Shown piece by piece: positions 1 to 6,441 of a DNA stretch of 16,265 bases (position 1 is the first letter of the stretch; every line of letters starts with the position of its first letter). A program made the translations under genes and the position numbers. Source of the stretch: an uncultured Peptococcaceae bacterium (GTDB lineage: Bacteria > Bacillota > Peptococcia > Peptococcales > Peptococcaceae); NCBI GenBank assembly GCA_902462325.1, contig CABQBF010000052.1, positions 1 to 16,265 of the forward strand, read 5' to 3'. Under the pieces are notes generated by a model. The model made no database searches. It was not told where the DNA came from and was given only the letters and a program-made list of their open reading frames with translations.

Positions 1-1
1 C

Positions 2-79
2 TACAGCTTTGACGAATACGGCTATGAGGAAGAAACAGGCCGGTTAGAGCAGTATCATAGGCTGGAGGAGCAGCCATGA
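2..79 (+). CDS. C-terminal end of an unidentified protein (cut by window edge)
   Basis: Frame 2 is open from the window edge to a TGA at 77-79 and gives the last 25 residues of a protein, acidic and rich in Tyr and Glu (start YSFDEYGYEEE, end LEEQP). Its stop overlaps the ATG at 76 in an ATGA junction, the usual sign of translational coupling, which supports it being a real gene end. The family cannot be named from so short a tail. Such densely overlapping small genes are common in phages and integrative conjugative elements, so a mobile-element origin is plausible but not shown. Confidence 0.45.
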   Translation, partial: YSFDEYGYEEETGRLEQYHRLEEQP

Positions 80-159
80 AATGGACTGCATCATACAGCG
101 CACAAGCCGGACGAAAAGCGAAAATCGACGATAAAGGAGAGAAGGCTGCTTGTATTTAA
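76..159 (+). CDS. Possible 27-aa coupled small ORF
   Basis: ATG at 76 overlaps the preceding stop (ATGA), and the frame runs 27 codons to a TAA at 157-159. The peptide starts MKWTASYSAQAGRKAKID and is basic. An upstream GGAGGAG at 64-70 sits at a workable distance, inside the previous gene. The ORF also overlaps the TTG start of the next gene at 150. It may be a genuine tiny protein or just a leader whose translation opens the next ribosome site. No family is recognised. Confidence 0.3.
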   Translation: MKWTASYSAQAGRKAKIDDKGEKAACI

Positions 160-449
160 CAGACCATGAAAAAGAAACGCTGATAACCTTTACCGAAGGC
201 GACCATGTTGCCTATATTGCCACCTATAACACAGCGATCAAGCTGGCGCTGCGGCGATTTTGCAAGCATTATCCTACGCTGTGCAGCCTGCGGTATGAAA
301 CGGAGGAAGGCAGAGAAACCTACAGCATTGATAAAAGCTGGTTGTCGGTCTGCTTTCGGGATTTGTTCCTGTGTGATTATGCGCTGGGTTTATTGCCTGA
401 CTTGCGGCAGAAGGATAAAAAGCAACTGTTGGAGGAAAGCATTTGTTAA
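150..449 (+). CDS. Small protein of unknown function, possible mobile-element accessory gene
   Basis: A 99-aa product starts at a TTG (150), chosen because AAAGGAGAG at 133-141 sits at the right distance and no better start follows before well-formed sequence. The N-terminal half is acidic with a DHEKETLITF-like opening. The middle is basic with aromatic residues (LRRFCKHYP) and the C-terminus is charged (KDKKQLLEE). There is no signal peptide or membrane segment. From memory the layout resembles short accessory proteins carried next to each other in Firmicute integrative elements and prophages, but I cannot name a family. It lies directly after two small overlapping frames and before a strong terminator, so it is probably the last gene of that transcript. 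Confidence 0.55.
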   Translation: MYLTDHEKETLITFTEGDHVAYIATYNTAIKLALRRFCKHYPTLCSLRYETEEGRETYSIDKSWLSVCFRDLFLCDYALGLLPDLRQKDKKQLLEESIC

Positions 450-512
450 GCAGATAACGATTTGATGCGAAAAGCAAAACGTGAGCGTCAGTGACAAGTT
501 GGCAGCATGATA

Positions 513-555
513 AAAAGGAGTTGTACCCGATAGATGGGGTACAGCTCCTTTTTTA
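513..555. terminator. Bidirectional rho-independent terminator
   Basis: A 14-bp stem (515-528 against 537-550, one G-T pair) with an 8-base loop is followed on the plus strand by a run of six T (549-554). On the minus strand the stem is followed by TTTTT from the A-run at 512-516. It therefore can end both the small plus-strand gene ending at 449 and the minus-strand HAD gene ending at 605, which converge here. Confidence 0.9.
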
Positions 556-604
556 TATGCGCGGCATCGCGCAGTCTGAAGTCGGTTAGCGACCAGGCCC
601 GCTT

Positions 605-1261
605 TTATTCGTAAATATCGTCATGCAGAACGGCAAAATTGCGGAAGTCGTGAATATAGCGGGTGGCCTCCTGCTGCAAGGATTGTTGTTCGGTTGGATT
701 GGTTGCCTCATAAATGGCTACAGTTTGAAATCCGGCCTGATTGGCGCTATGGATACCTTTTAGAGAATCCTCAAAAACAATGCAGTCCTGCGGAGGCAGG
801 CCCAATTTATCGGCTGCAACCAAATAAATACGCGGGTCATGTTTGCCAATTCCCACTTCTGCCACCGTGGTGATGCTTTGAAAATAATCCTGCAGTTGAT
901 GATGCTGCAATACTTTCTCTACCAGAGGACGGGCGGTGGCGGTGGCAACCGCCATAGAGGCGCCGGCCCTTTGCAGATACTCTAATAAAGCGCGTACGCC
1001 AGGTTTTAAAGGGATGGTGGTGCAATAAAGCTGTTCCATGTTATTTTGAAATTGCTGATAGACAACCGCAGGGTCATCAGGCAGGTGAAATTCTTGCAAA
1101 ATCATACCGGTAGCGTTTTCCAGTCCCAGTGTTTTGGTGCGGTCCAGTAAATCCTCCGGCGGCGTGATACCTCTGGCAATCAGCATATCGTCAATTTGTT
1201 TCTGCCAGGAGGGCATAGAATCCAGCAGAGTACCGTCCAAGTCAAAAATAAATCCTTTCAT
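605..1261 (-). CDS. HAD-superfamily phosphatase, beta-phosphoglucomutase-like
   Basis: The 218-aa product carries the four HAD motifs. FDLDGTLLDS is at residues 6-15, with nucleophile and acid/base Asp at 7 and 9. A TATAR motif II lies mid-protein, the motif III lysine is in GIGKHDPRIY, and the motif IV acidic pair is in VFEDSLKGI. The order and size match subfamily IA variant 3 (beta-phosphoglucomutase/phosphoglycolate phosphatase-like), which hydrolyses or isomerises small phosphate esters in the cytoplasm; the substrate cannot be told. The frame stays open to an ATG at 1330, but that start has no ribosome site, whereas GAAGGAA lies just upstream of the ATG at 1261 and the HAD fold begins right there. 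The gene converges on the terminator at 513-555. Confidence 0.9.
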   Translation of the reverse strand: MKGFIFDLDGTLLDSMPSWQKQIDDMLIARGITPPEDLLDRTKTLGLENATGMILQEFHLPDDPAVVYQQFQNNMEQLYCTTIPLKPGVRALLEYLQRAGASMAVATATARPLVEKVLQHHQLQDYFQSITTVAEVGIGKHDPRIYLVAADKLGLPPQDCIVFEDSLKGIHSANQAGFQTVAIYEATNPTEQQSLQQEATRYIHDFRNFAVLHDDIYE

Positions 1262-1350
1262 AAAAGAGTTCCTTCTTTCTTCCGCCATAGCATTCAGGGC
1301 TTTTTCAGCCGGCAATGGCACATTCTTCATCGTTATTAAAAATCAGATTT

Positions 1351-1356
1351 ATTATA
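1351..1356 (-). promoter_or_regulatory. Possible -10 element for the HAD gene
   Basis: The minus strand reads TATAAT here, about 90 bases before the chosen start of the HAD gene. No good -35 hexamer lies 16-18 bases upstream (the spot is T-rich), so this is only a partial promoter. Confidence 0.35.
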
Positions 1357-1419
1357 GCAGATTTCCGTAAAGAAAAAATGAATTTTGTATAAATATTTTT
1401 ATCAGCAATCAAACGATTT

Positions 1420-1443
1420 TGGGCAAGTTATTTCCATTGCCCA
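1420..1443. promoter_or_regulatory. Perfect 7-bp dyad overlapping a -35 box (candidate operator)
   Basis: TGGGCAA (1420-1426) and TTGCCCA (1437-1443) are exact inverted repeats separated by 10 bases. The right arm contains the -35 hexamer of the promoter at 1437-1465. The half-site spacing of about 17 bases centre to centre suits a dimeric repressor bound on one face of the helix. There is no T-run, so it is not a terminator. The regulator is unknown. Confidence 0.5.
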
Positions 1444-1465
1444 CAGGCGCAGAAAAGGGTATAAT
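1437..1465 (+). promoter_or_regulatory. Sigma-A type promoter for the 213-aa gene
   Basis: TTGCCC (1437-1442) and a perfect TATAAT (1460-1465) are separated by exactly 17 bases. Transcription should begin near 1472, giving a leader of about 27 bases before the ATG at 1499. A dyad covers the -35. Confidence 0.75.
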
Positions 1466-1498
1466 AAGACATAGCTTATAAATAAAGGTGGAGTCATT

Positions 1499-2140
1499 AT
1501 GAGTAAGGCGACAGGCGGCGGTATGCTGTCTTTTGATACCATAAATATAAATGCAGTAGAATCTTTATTCCAATCGGAGGGTTTTTTCTGGCTGACCACT
1601 GCAGTGGCAACCGGATTGGCGGCAGAAGAAATGGAGCGATTTTGCGCAAACACACCGCAAGCCATTGACACCATGCAAATCGTAGATTTGTTTAACCAAG
1701 GTATTCGTAATAACGATATTTCCGCCCAGGAGTTGACACAGGCGCGGCAGTGGAGCATGGATAATTTGAAGCTGATTGATGGTTGGAACCGCCAAACCAT
1801 GGTATTTCAGGAACGGCATAGTCTGGGTATCAGCAAAGGCTTTACTGCTTACTGGCTCAATTATAAGCTGATTGAGCTGGAATGGCAGCAGGTGTTGGGC
1901 TTGGAAGAAATGAAAGAAACGTATCAGTTTTTAAATCAGGTGTTAGCTGACAGTGCAGAGCTGGACCAGATTGAACAGGCTTGTGCCAGTGGCGGCGCCA
2001 ACGAGGACCAGCGTTTGTTTTTGCGCAGCCATTGGCAGCGCAGCAAGCTCTTTTGGACCAACCTGTATTCCAGTTTGCAGTTGTTTTCTTTGGGCCTGAT
2101 TGAAATGCGACAGCCAAGGTTTGCGGGCGACGCCGATTAA
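1499..2140 (+). CDS. Conserved-looking hypothetical protein, 213 aa
   Basis: ATG at 1499 has AAAGGTGGAG eight or so bases upstream and a good promoter just before, so the gene is convincing, but I do not recognise the family. The product is soluble-looking and mostly alpha-helical by composition, rich in Leu, Gln, Glu and Trp. A Gly-rich opening (SKATGGGM) is followed by a mildly hydrophobic stretch (FFWLTTAVATGLAA, about residues 29-42) that is too short and mixed to be a clear membrane helix. Several Trp residues sit in the second half (SMDNLKLIDGW, LEWQQV, HWQRSKLFW). Its stop overlaps the stop of the opposite-strand membrane protein ending at 2137. It is probably a single-gene transcript. 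Confidence 0.75.
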   Translation: MSKATGGGMLSFDTININAVESLFQSEGFFWLTTAVATGLAAEEMERFCANTPQAIDTMQIVDLFNQGIRNNDISAQELTQARQWSMDNLKLIDGWNRQTMVFQERHSLGISKGFTAYWLNYKLIELEWQQVLGLEEMKETYQFLNQVLADSAELDQIEQACASGGANEDQRLFLRSHWQRSKLFWTNLYSSLQLFSLGLIEMRQPRFAGDAD

Positions 2141-2325
2141 TTTTGGCGGCGCTTGGACAAATAAAGATAAAGAAAATGGAACAGGGAAAAGATGGCCAAA
2201 ATGGAGATACCGGAGGAAAGAACGGTATAACGGATTTTACTAATTTTGTTCGCGAAAAATAAAATGGCTAAAATGAAAATACCCAGACTGAGCAGAACGG
2301 CCAGCAGTAATAAAAAAATTCTCAT
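2137..2325 (-). CDS. Small two-helix membrane protein, unknown function
   Basis: The 62-aa product has two hydrophobic segments, about residues 3-29 (FLLLLAVLLSLGIFILAILFF) and 37-57, joined by a short basic linker (NKISKIR), and it ends in the positive tail KRRQN. The start at 2325 is preferred over an in-frame ATG at 2343 because TTAGGAG lies eight bases before it. The gene runs tail to tail with the 213-aa gene and their stop codons share bases 2138-2139. No family is recognised. The plus strand is also open across this region (2246-2434), but that frame has no ribosome site and looks like the shadow. Confidence 0.55.
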   Translation of the reverse strand: MRIFLLLLAVLLSLGIFILAILFFANKISKIRYTVLSSGISILAIFSLFHFLYLYLSKRRQN

Positions 2326-2461
2326 TGCCAAGACTCCTAACATGATAGAAATAATATTACCGTTTATTTTACAGGATAGATGGCAATTTCACAAGAGAAC
2401 CACTAATATTTTTTCAGAACTGCCAATAAACTGAAATCAACGAGAAAGTGAGTGAACCATC

Positions 2462-2683
2462 ATGAAAAAGAAAATCCAGAAGCTGAGACGGCCGCAAAAA
2501 GGCAAAAAACTGTTAGGCGTGTGCGCAGGCTTAGCCAACTTTTTTGGTATTGATGTCATATTTGTGCGGATGATTTGGGTGCTGGTATGTTTGTTTCCGC
2601 CGGTCAGTACGTTAGCTGCCATTGCCGCCTATATTGTACTGGGCTATGTTATTCCAGAAGAAAAGGATTATATCGATGTATAA
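2462..2683 (+). CDS. PspC-domain membrane protein
   Basis: The 73-aa product matches the small PspC family. A basic N-terminus (MKKKIQKLRRPQKGKK) leads into the typical LLGVCAGLANFFGID turn (about 17-31). A valine/isoleucine-rich helix comes next (VRMIWVLVCLFPP), then a second helix (LAAIAAYIVLGYVIPEE) with the conserved YxxxGYxIPEE-like end. Family members sit in the inner membrane and sense or relieve envelope stress, either with PspA or alone. No PspA gene is visible. It is the first gene of a four-gene run, with 24 bases to the chelatase gene. The ribosome site is weak (GTGAGTG). Confidence 0.85.
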   Translation: MKKKIQKLRRPQKGKKLLGVCAGLANFFGIDVIFVRMIWVLVCLFPPVSTLAAIAAYIVLGYVIPEEKDYIDV

Positions 2684-2707
2684 AGGCGGCGCAAATGGAG
2701 GAAAACA

Positions 2708-3079
2708 ATGAAACAGGCGGTTATTTTATTGGGCCATGGCAGTATTCGGGAGCAAGCCAATGTAGAAGTGCGCAATATGTGGAAAATGCTGGCGGAGCAG
2801 TTGCCCGATTTGCAGATTAGCGGCTCTTTTGTAGAAGTGGCAGAGCCCACGCTGGAGCAGGAAATTGGACGGTTGGCGGAGCAGGGTGTAGAGCGTATTG
2901 TGATTGTCCCCATGTTTCTTACAAGAGGCAACCATCTTTCCAATGGCATTCCCCGCATTTTGGAAGCGATGCGGCAGCGTTACAGCCATATTCAGATTGA
3001 ACTTACCCGGCATTTGGGCGTAGACCCGTTGCTGGCAGAAATTATTAAAAACAGATTGCGGGAAGCTGGGGTAGAATAA
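2708..3079 (+). CDS. cbiX: Short CbiX/SirB-type sirohydrochlorin chelatase
   Basis: The 123-aa product has the size of the short, dimer-forming CbiX class. It opens with LLGHGSIREQAN, where His10 is the first metal/active-site histidine. It has the core VPMFLTRGNHLSNGIP (68-82), with His76 as the second, and it ends with RHLGVDPLL (101-109). These enzymes insert cobalt (anaerobic B12 route) or iron (sirohaem) into sirohydrochlorin in the cytoplasm; metal choice cannot be read from sequence. Sirohaem is the cofactor of dissimilatory sulfite reductase, so its place 4 kb before a dsr cluster hints at an iron role, but no other cob/cbi or hem genes are here to settle it. GGAGGAAAACA precedes the ATG. 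The next gene starts one base after its stop. Confidence 0.9.
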   Translation: MKQAVILLGHGSIREQANVEVRNMWKMLAEQLPDLQISGSFVEVAEPTLEQEIGRLAEQGVERIVIVPMFLTRGNHLSNGIPRILEAMRQRYSHIQIELTRHLGVDPLLAEIIKNRLREAGVE

Positions 3080-3095
3080 CGTGGAGCGCGGACAG

Positions 3096-3488
3096 ATGCA
3101 AGTACACATGCAGATATCTGCTATGGAACAATTAGCCGATGTGACCGAGTATTTATTGGAGCAATTGGGCTGGTGGCAGATTAGTGAAGAAAAACAAATG
3201 GATATCCGGCTGTGTTTGATGGAAGCGGTGCAGAATGCGCTGCTGTATGGTTGTCCTGCGGATGGACAGCCTGCCGAGGTGCAACTCAGCTGGCGCTGCA
3301 GTAAACAGGGCTTTGTTTTTACGGTAGCGGATAACGGTCCCGGTGTACCAGAGTATCTGCGTTGCCGCAGTTGGGATACGCTGCCGCTTGAGGAGCATGG
3401 CCGGGGTATTTTATTGCTGCAGTCCATTTTAGACGAGGTTCACTTTAACGAAGCCGGTAACTGCATTACTGGGCGCATCAACTGGTAA
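3096..3488 (+). CDS. RsbW/SpoIIAB-like anti-sigma serine kinase
   Basis: The 130-aa product is a bare GHKL ATPase fold. The N-box is LMEAVQNALLYG (Glu43, Asn47), the G1 box is DNGPG (79-83) and the G2 box is HGRGILLL (101-108). RsbW and SpoIIAB kinases share this layout: they bind and block a sigma factor and phosphorylate an STAS-domain antagonist. The gene sits 23 bases before a sigma-factor gene, as in rsbW-sigB and spoIIAB-sigF. No RsbV/SpoIIAA antagonist gene is adjacent, which is unusual. A GTG at 3081 could be used instead of the ATG at 3096; the ATG has GGAG nine bases upstream and was preferred, but the choice is open. Confidence 0.88.
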   Translation: MQVHMQISAMEQLADVTEYLLEQLGWWQISEEKQMDIRLCLMEAVQNALLYGCPADGQPAEVQLSWRCSKQGFVFTVADNGPGVPEYLRCRSWDTLPLEEHGRGILLLQSILDEVHFNEAGNCITGRINW

Positions 3489-3511
3489 GGGCAAGGAGGA
3501 GGAAGACAAGC

Positions 3512-4240
3512 ATGAAAAAAGACGTAGAACAAATGGCACTTGACTATAAAAAAAATCCGACTCCTGAAGGCATGGAAGAATTATTAAAGGCTATGGAACC
3601 GTTGATTAAATATTGGTGTCAATCTCAATGCTATTTGCCCTGGGAACGGGAGGATTTGCAGCAGGTAGCTCGCATTGCTGTGGTTGGCGCGCTGGAGCGG
3701 TTTGATCCGGAAAAAGAAATTCGGTTTAAAACCTTTGCTTATCGCACAGTATCCGGCAAGATTATGAATTATTATCGGGATAATACCTGGCGTGTGGTAA
3801 TTCCTCGCAAATATCGAGAACTGAGTACCCGCATTACCAGAGCAGAAGGCGAATATTATCAAAAATATGGGAATACACCGACAACGGAACAACTGGCCGA
3901 TTTATTGCAGATGGACAAAAATGCCCTGAAAGAGGTGCTGGAGGCCAAGCAGGCCAGCCAGACCACATCGCTGTCGGAGCAGCTCAATGAAAACGAAAAC
4001 AATATGCCGGAGCTGTATCTGGGTGTAACGGACAGCAATCTGGACCAGGTAGAGCTGAAAAAGGATTTGCGGGCCGCTATGGAGGTTTTGAGCGAGCAGC
4101 AGAAGCAGGTCATTTACTATCGTTATTTTGAGGATTTAACGCAGAGCAAAATCGCCAAATTACTGGGCGTTTCGCAGATGCAGATTTCCCGCTTGGAAAA
4201 GAGCGCGTTGGAAAAGATAAGGAGCCGTATGGCGCTCTGA
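3512..4240 (+). CDS. Sigma-70 family factor, SigB/SigF/SigG type
   Basis: The 242-aa product has region 2 at about 25-95, including EREDLQQVARIAVVGALERF and the DNA-melting part FKTFAYRTVSGKIMNYYRDN. Region 3 is at about 100-150, with a TPTTEQLADLL helix. Region 4 is at about 185-238, with the helix-turn-helix LTQSKIAKLLGVSQMQISRLEK. Region 1.1 is absent, as in alternative sigma factors controlled by an anti-sigma kinase. The RsbW-like kinase lies just upstream in the same run, and AAGGAGGAGG gives a strong ribosome site. Whether it serves stress (SigB), sporulation (SigF/G) or something specific to the dsr region cannot be decided from one gene. Its position directly before the ccs-dsr block makes that block a natural candidate target. 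Confidence 0.93.
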   Translation: MKKDVEQMALDYKKNPTPEGMEELLKAMEPLIKYWCQSQCYLPWEREDLQQVARIAVVGALERFDPEKEIRFKTFAYRTVSGKIMNYYRDNTWRVVIPRKYRELSTRITRAEGEYYQKYGNTPTTEQLADLLQMDKNALKEVLEAKQASQTTSLSEQLNENENNMPELYLGVTDSNLDQVELKKDLRAAMEVLSEQQKQVIYYRYFEDLTQSKIAKLLGVSQMQISRLEKSALEKIRSRMAL

Positions 4241-4258
4241 TAAAAGAAATCTATGACA

Positions 4259-4290
4259 TAAAATAAATTTTACAATGTAATTTTTTATTT
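4259..4290. terminator. Weak AT-rich hairpin after the sigma gene
   Basis: Imperfect inverted repeats around ACAATGT (AAATAAATTTTAC against GTAATTTTTTATTT) include a T-run in the right arm. The stem is nearly all A-T, so its strength as a terminator is doubtful. Confidence 0.25.
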
Positions 4291-4341
4291 GAAAATGTTG
4301 TTTTTTGCACAAAATGTGTAGTGTTTTGCGATTTTTTCAGA

Positions 4342-4347
4342 TATAAT
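4342..4347 (+). promoter_or_regulatory. -10 element upstream of resB and the ccs-dsr block
   Basis: TATAAT lies 43 bases before the resB ATG in a 150-base gap that is the only sizeable gap before the block. No -35 hexamer fits at 16-18 bases (the spot reads TAGTGT), so the promoter may need an activator or use another sigma. Upstream at 4303-4314 TTTTG-CA-CAAAA forms a short palindrome. Confidence 0.5.
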
Positions 4348-4390
4348 ATTGAAGTTAAGATTTTATACAGATATGCTGGAGGAGGTGTCT

Positions 4391-5551
4391 ATGCTTAAAT
4401 TTTTATCATCTTTGAAGTTGGCGGTCATCCTAATTGCAGCCATTGCAGTCATGTCTGTTTTGGCTACAATTTATCCAGAGGCGGATGCATTTAATTCGTG
4501 GTCGTTCCGTATTCTTGTAATAGCTTTCTTCCTGAATTTAAGTCTGTGTACAATCAAGCTTTTACCGGGCCTTTGGAAGCAGATGCATCGTACTGCTGCC
4601 GATGTGCCGGAAACAGGGAACTATCAGGTTTATGCCGCTGATGAAGCCGCAGTGCTGGCGTGGCTAGAGGAAAATCATTATAAAATCAGCCGCCAGGAGC
4701 AAGGTGTACAGACAAAAATTTTGGCGCATAAGGGCCGGGCTGGCTTGGCAGCGCCCCATTTGCTGCACATCTCATTGCTGATTATTCTGATTGGCGCATT
4801 GATTTCCACCTTTAACACCCAAGGCTATCTGATGGGACAGGTGGGACAGATACGGCCTTTTCCTGAAGAACTGCAGAAAGCTTATGGAAATAATAGTACC
4901 GTTGAAATTTTAGATTTCCAAACAGCCTATGATGAAAAACAAGAAGTGGATAACTGGATTACCCGGTTTAATCTGTATGTAGATGGTCAGCTAGTGGCTC
5001 AAAATGTGGAGACCAAAGTCAATACGCCTTACCGGTATGGTAACTTGATGATTTATCAAAATTCCTATGATTATCGTTATCTGTTGGAGGTTGACGGATT
5101 GGAAAATGAGGAGGACAATACCACCTATGGCCTGCCGGATAATCAGCCTAGTCAGATTGCCGGACAGACTGTGGCGGCCGCTACTGTAAATGGCAAGCCT
5201 TATGTGCAAATCAGCGACCATGAAAATCCACCCCGTGGCCAGTTTGTAGAGCCGGGCGATGTGTTGGCGCTCAACGATAGGGGCGCTACCATTACCTATT
5301 TGGACACAACGGTTTATACAGTGCTGGAATTAAAAATTCGCCAAGGTACTTATGTGGTTTTTGCCGGTTTTTTGCTGGCGACTTTAGCGTCTTTCCTGTT
5401 TTTCAGCGGCCGGTATCGGGAGCTGCGCATCCTTACCGGAACAAATCAGGCGGAAAGCAAAATTTGGTGCTATAGTAAAAGCGCCATGGTGATAGAAGAA
5501 TTGCAAGAAGCGCTGTCAGAGCAATGGACACAGCAACAGGAGGTTCAATAA
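4391..5551 (+). CDS. resB: ResB/CcsB cytochrome c biogenesis protein (System II)
   Basis: The 386-aa product has the ResB layout. Two N-terminal helices (LKLAVILIAAIAVMSVLATI and a second at about 37-58) are followed by a soluble stretch, a third helix (HLLHISLLIILIGALISTF), a large extracytoplasmic domain of about 180 residues, and a last helix near the C-terminus (TYVVFAGFLLATLASFLFF). With CcsA it forms the System II haem lyase that carries haem across the membrane and attaches it to CxxCH cytochromes. The ATG at 4391 is chosen because GGAGGAGGTG lies just before it; the longer frame from 4349 has no ribosome site. It sits three bases before ccsA. The neighbouring tri-haem DsrJ is an obvious client. 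Confidence 0.9.
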   Translation: MLKFLSSLKLAVILIAAIAVMSVLATIYPEADAFNSWSFRILVIAFFLNLSLCTIKLLPGLWKQMHRTAADVPETGNYQVYAADEAAVLAWLEENHYKISRQEQGVQTKILAHKGRAGLAAPHLLHISLLIILIGALISTFNTQGYLMGQVGQIRPFPEELQKAYGNNSTVEILDFQTAYDEKQEVDNWITRFNLYVDGQLVAQNVETKVNTPYRYGNLMIYQNSYDYRYLLEVDGLENEEDNTTYGLPDNQPSQIAGQTVAAATVNGKPYVQISDHENPPRGQFVEPGDVLALNDRGATITYLDTTVYTVLELKIRQGTYVVFAGFLLATLASFLFFSGRYRELRILTGTNQAESKIWCYSKSAMVIEELQEALSEQWTQQQEVQ

Positions 5552-5554
5552 ACA

Positions 5555-6379
5555 ATGGAAAAATTACAGTTGCCGTTATTATGGTTTATGCTGGCTGCTT
5601 ATGTGGGGGCGCTGGTGGTTTATGGGTTTAGCTTCTGGTCGCGCAATCAAAAAATGCGGACGCTGGCCACCAAAATTGTTTATATCGGTTTAGCGCTGAA
5701 CACGCTGGGGCTGGTAATCCGTACTGCTTTAATCGGCGGTTTGCCGTTAAATAACGGCTTTGAATTTGGTTTGAGCTTCGTTTTTGCAGTTGTAGTTGCT
5801 TATGTGATTGTAGAGAAGCGCTTTCATCTCAGTGCAATCGGCATTTTTATTATGCCGGTCGTGGTTGTGATTTCTATTTGGCTGGTCAGTGTTGATTTAA
5901 CTATTCAGCCGGTGATGCCTGCGCTGCGCAGCTATTGGCTGGCCGTACATGTATCTGCGGCGGTGGTGGCGTATGGCTCCTTTGCCTTATCCTTTGCAGT
6001 GTCGGTGGCATATTTGTTGAAAGATAAAAAAGAAGTGGATTTTCAGAGCCGGTTTAGTCAGGAATTGCCTGCGTTAAAAGTATTGGATGAGATTTCTTAT
6101 AAATTAATTTTTATCGGGTTGCCCTTTTTGACCATTATGCTGGTTACCGGCGCTGTATGGGCCGAATATGCCTGGGGCGCCTTTTGGAGCTGGGACCCCA
6201 AGGAAACGTGGGCGTTAATCACCTGGCTGGTGTATGCGGCTTATTTGCATACCCGTTTCTTGAAAGGTTTTAAAGGCAGACGGGCGGCATGGCTGTCTGT
6301 GCTGGGTTTTGCAGCAGTTATTTTCACGTTCTTCGGCGTAAGCTATCTGCTGCCTGGTATGCATAGCTATCTAACCTGA
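5555..6379 (+). CDS. ccsA: CcsA/ResC cytochrome c biogenesis protein (System II haem handler)
   Basis: The 274-aa product is almost wholly hydrophobic with about eight membrane helices. It carries the haem-handling tryptophan-rich motif WGAFWSWDPKETWAL at 207-221, which is diagnostic of CcsA/CcmC/CcmF proteins. Candidate haem-ligand histidines flank it (His132 before and His270 in the closing PGMHSYL). It works with ResB to bring haem to the outer face of the membrane and join it to apocytochrome c. AGGAGGT precedes the ATG, and the gene follows resB with a three-base gap. No CcdA or ResA thiol-reducing partner is visible here. Confidence 0.93.
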   Translation: MEKLQLPLLWFMLAAYVGALVVYGFSFWSRNQKMRTLATKIVYIGLALNTLGLVIRTALIGGLPLNNGFEFGLSFVFAVVVAYVIVEKRFHLSAIGIFIMPVVVVISIWLVSVDLTIQPVMPALRSYWLAVHVSAAVVAYGSFALSFAVSVAYLLKDKKEVDFQSRFSQELPALKVLDEISYKLIFIGLPFLTIMLVTGAVWAEYAWGAFWSWDPKETWALITWLVYAAYLHTRFLKGFKGRRAAWLSVLGFAAVIFTFFGVSYLLPGMHSYLT

Positions 6380-6441
6380 GTGACTGCCGATAGAACAATG
6401 CAATAGAACTGTAGGGATTATCCTTGATGGGAGGTGAGAGG

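Noticed and set aside
558..573. TGCGCG-GCAT-CGCGCA palindrome after the terminator
   Set aside because: Short perfect hairpin without a T-run, outside any promoter I can see; no role can be argued.
2246..2434. Plus-strand 62-codon frame opposite the small membrane protein
   Set aside because: The minus-strand reading has a ribosome site and two clean membrane helices; this one has neither.
2726..3427. Minus-strand open frame (233 codons) across cbiX and the anti-sigma gene
   Set aside because: It spans two genes with clear motifs on the plus strand and shows no domain or ribosome site of its own.
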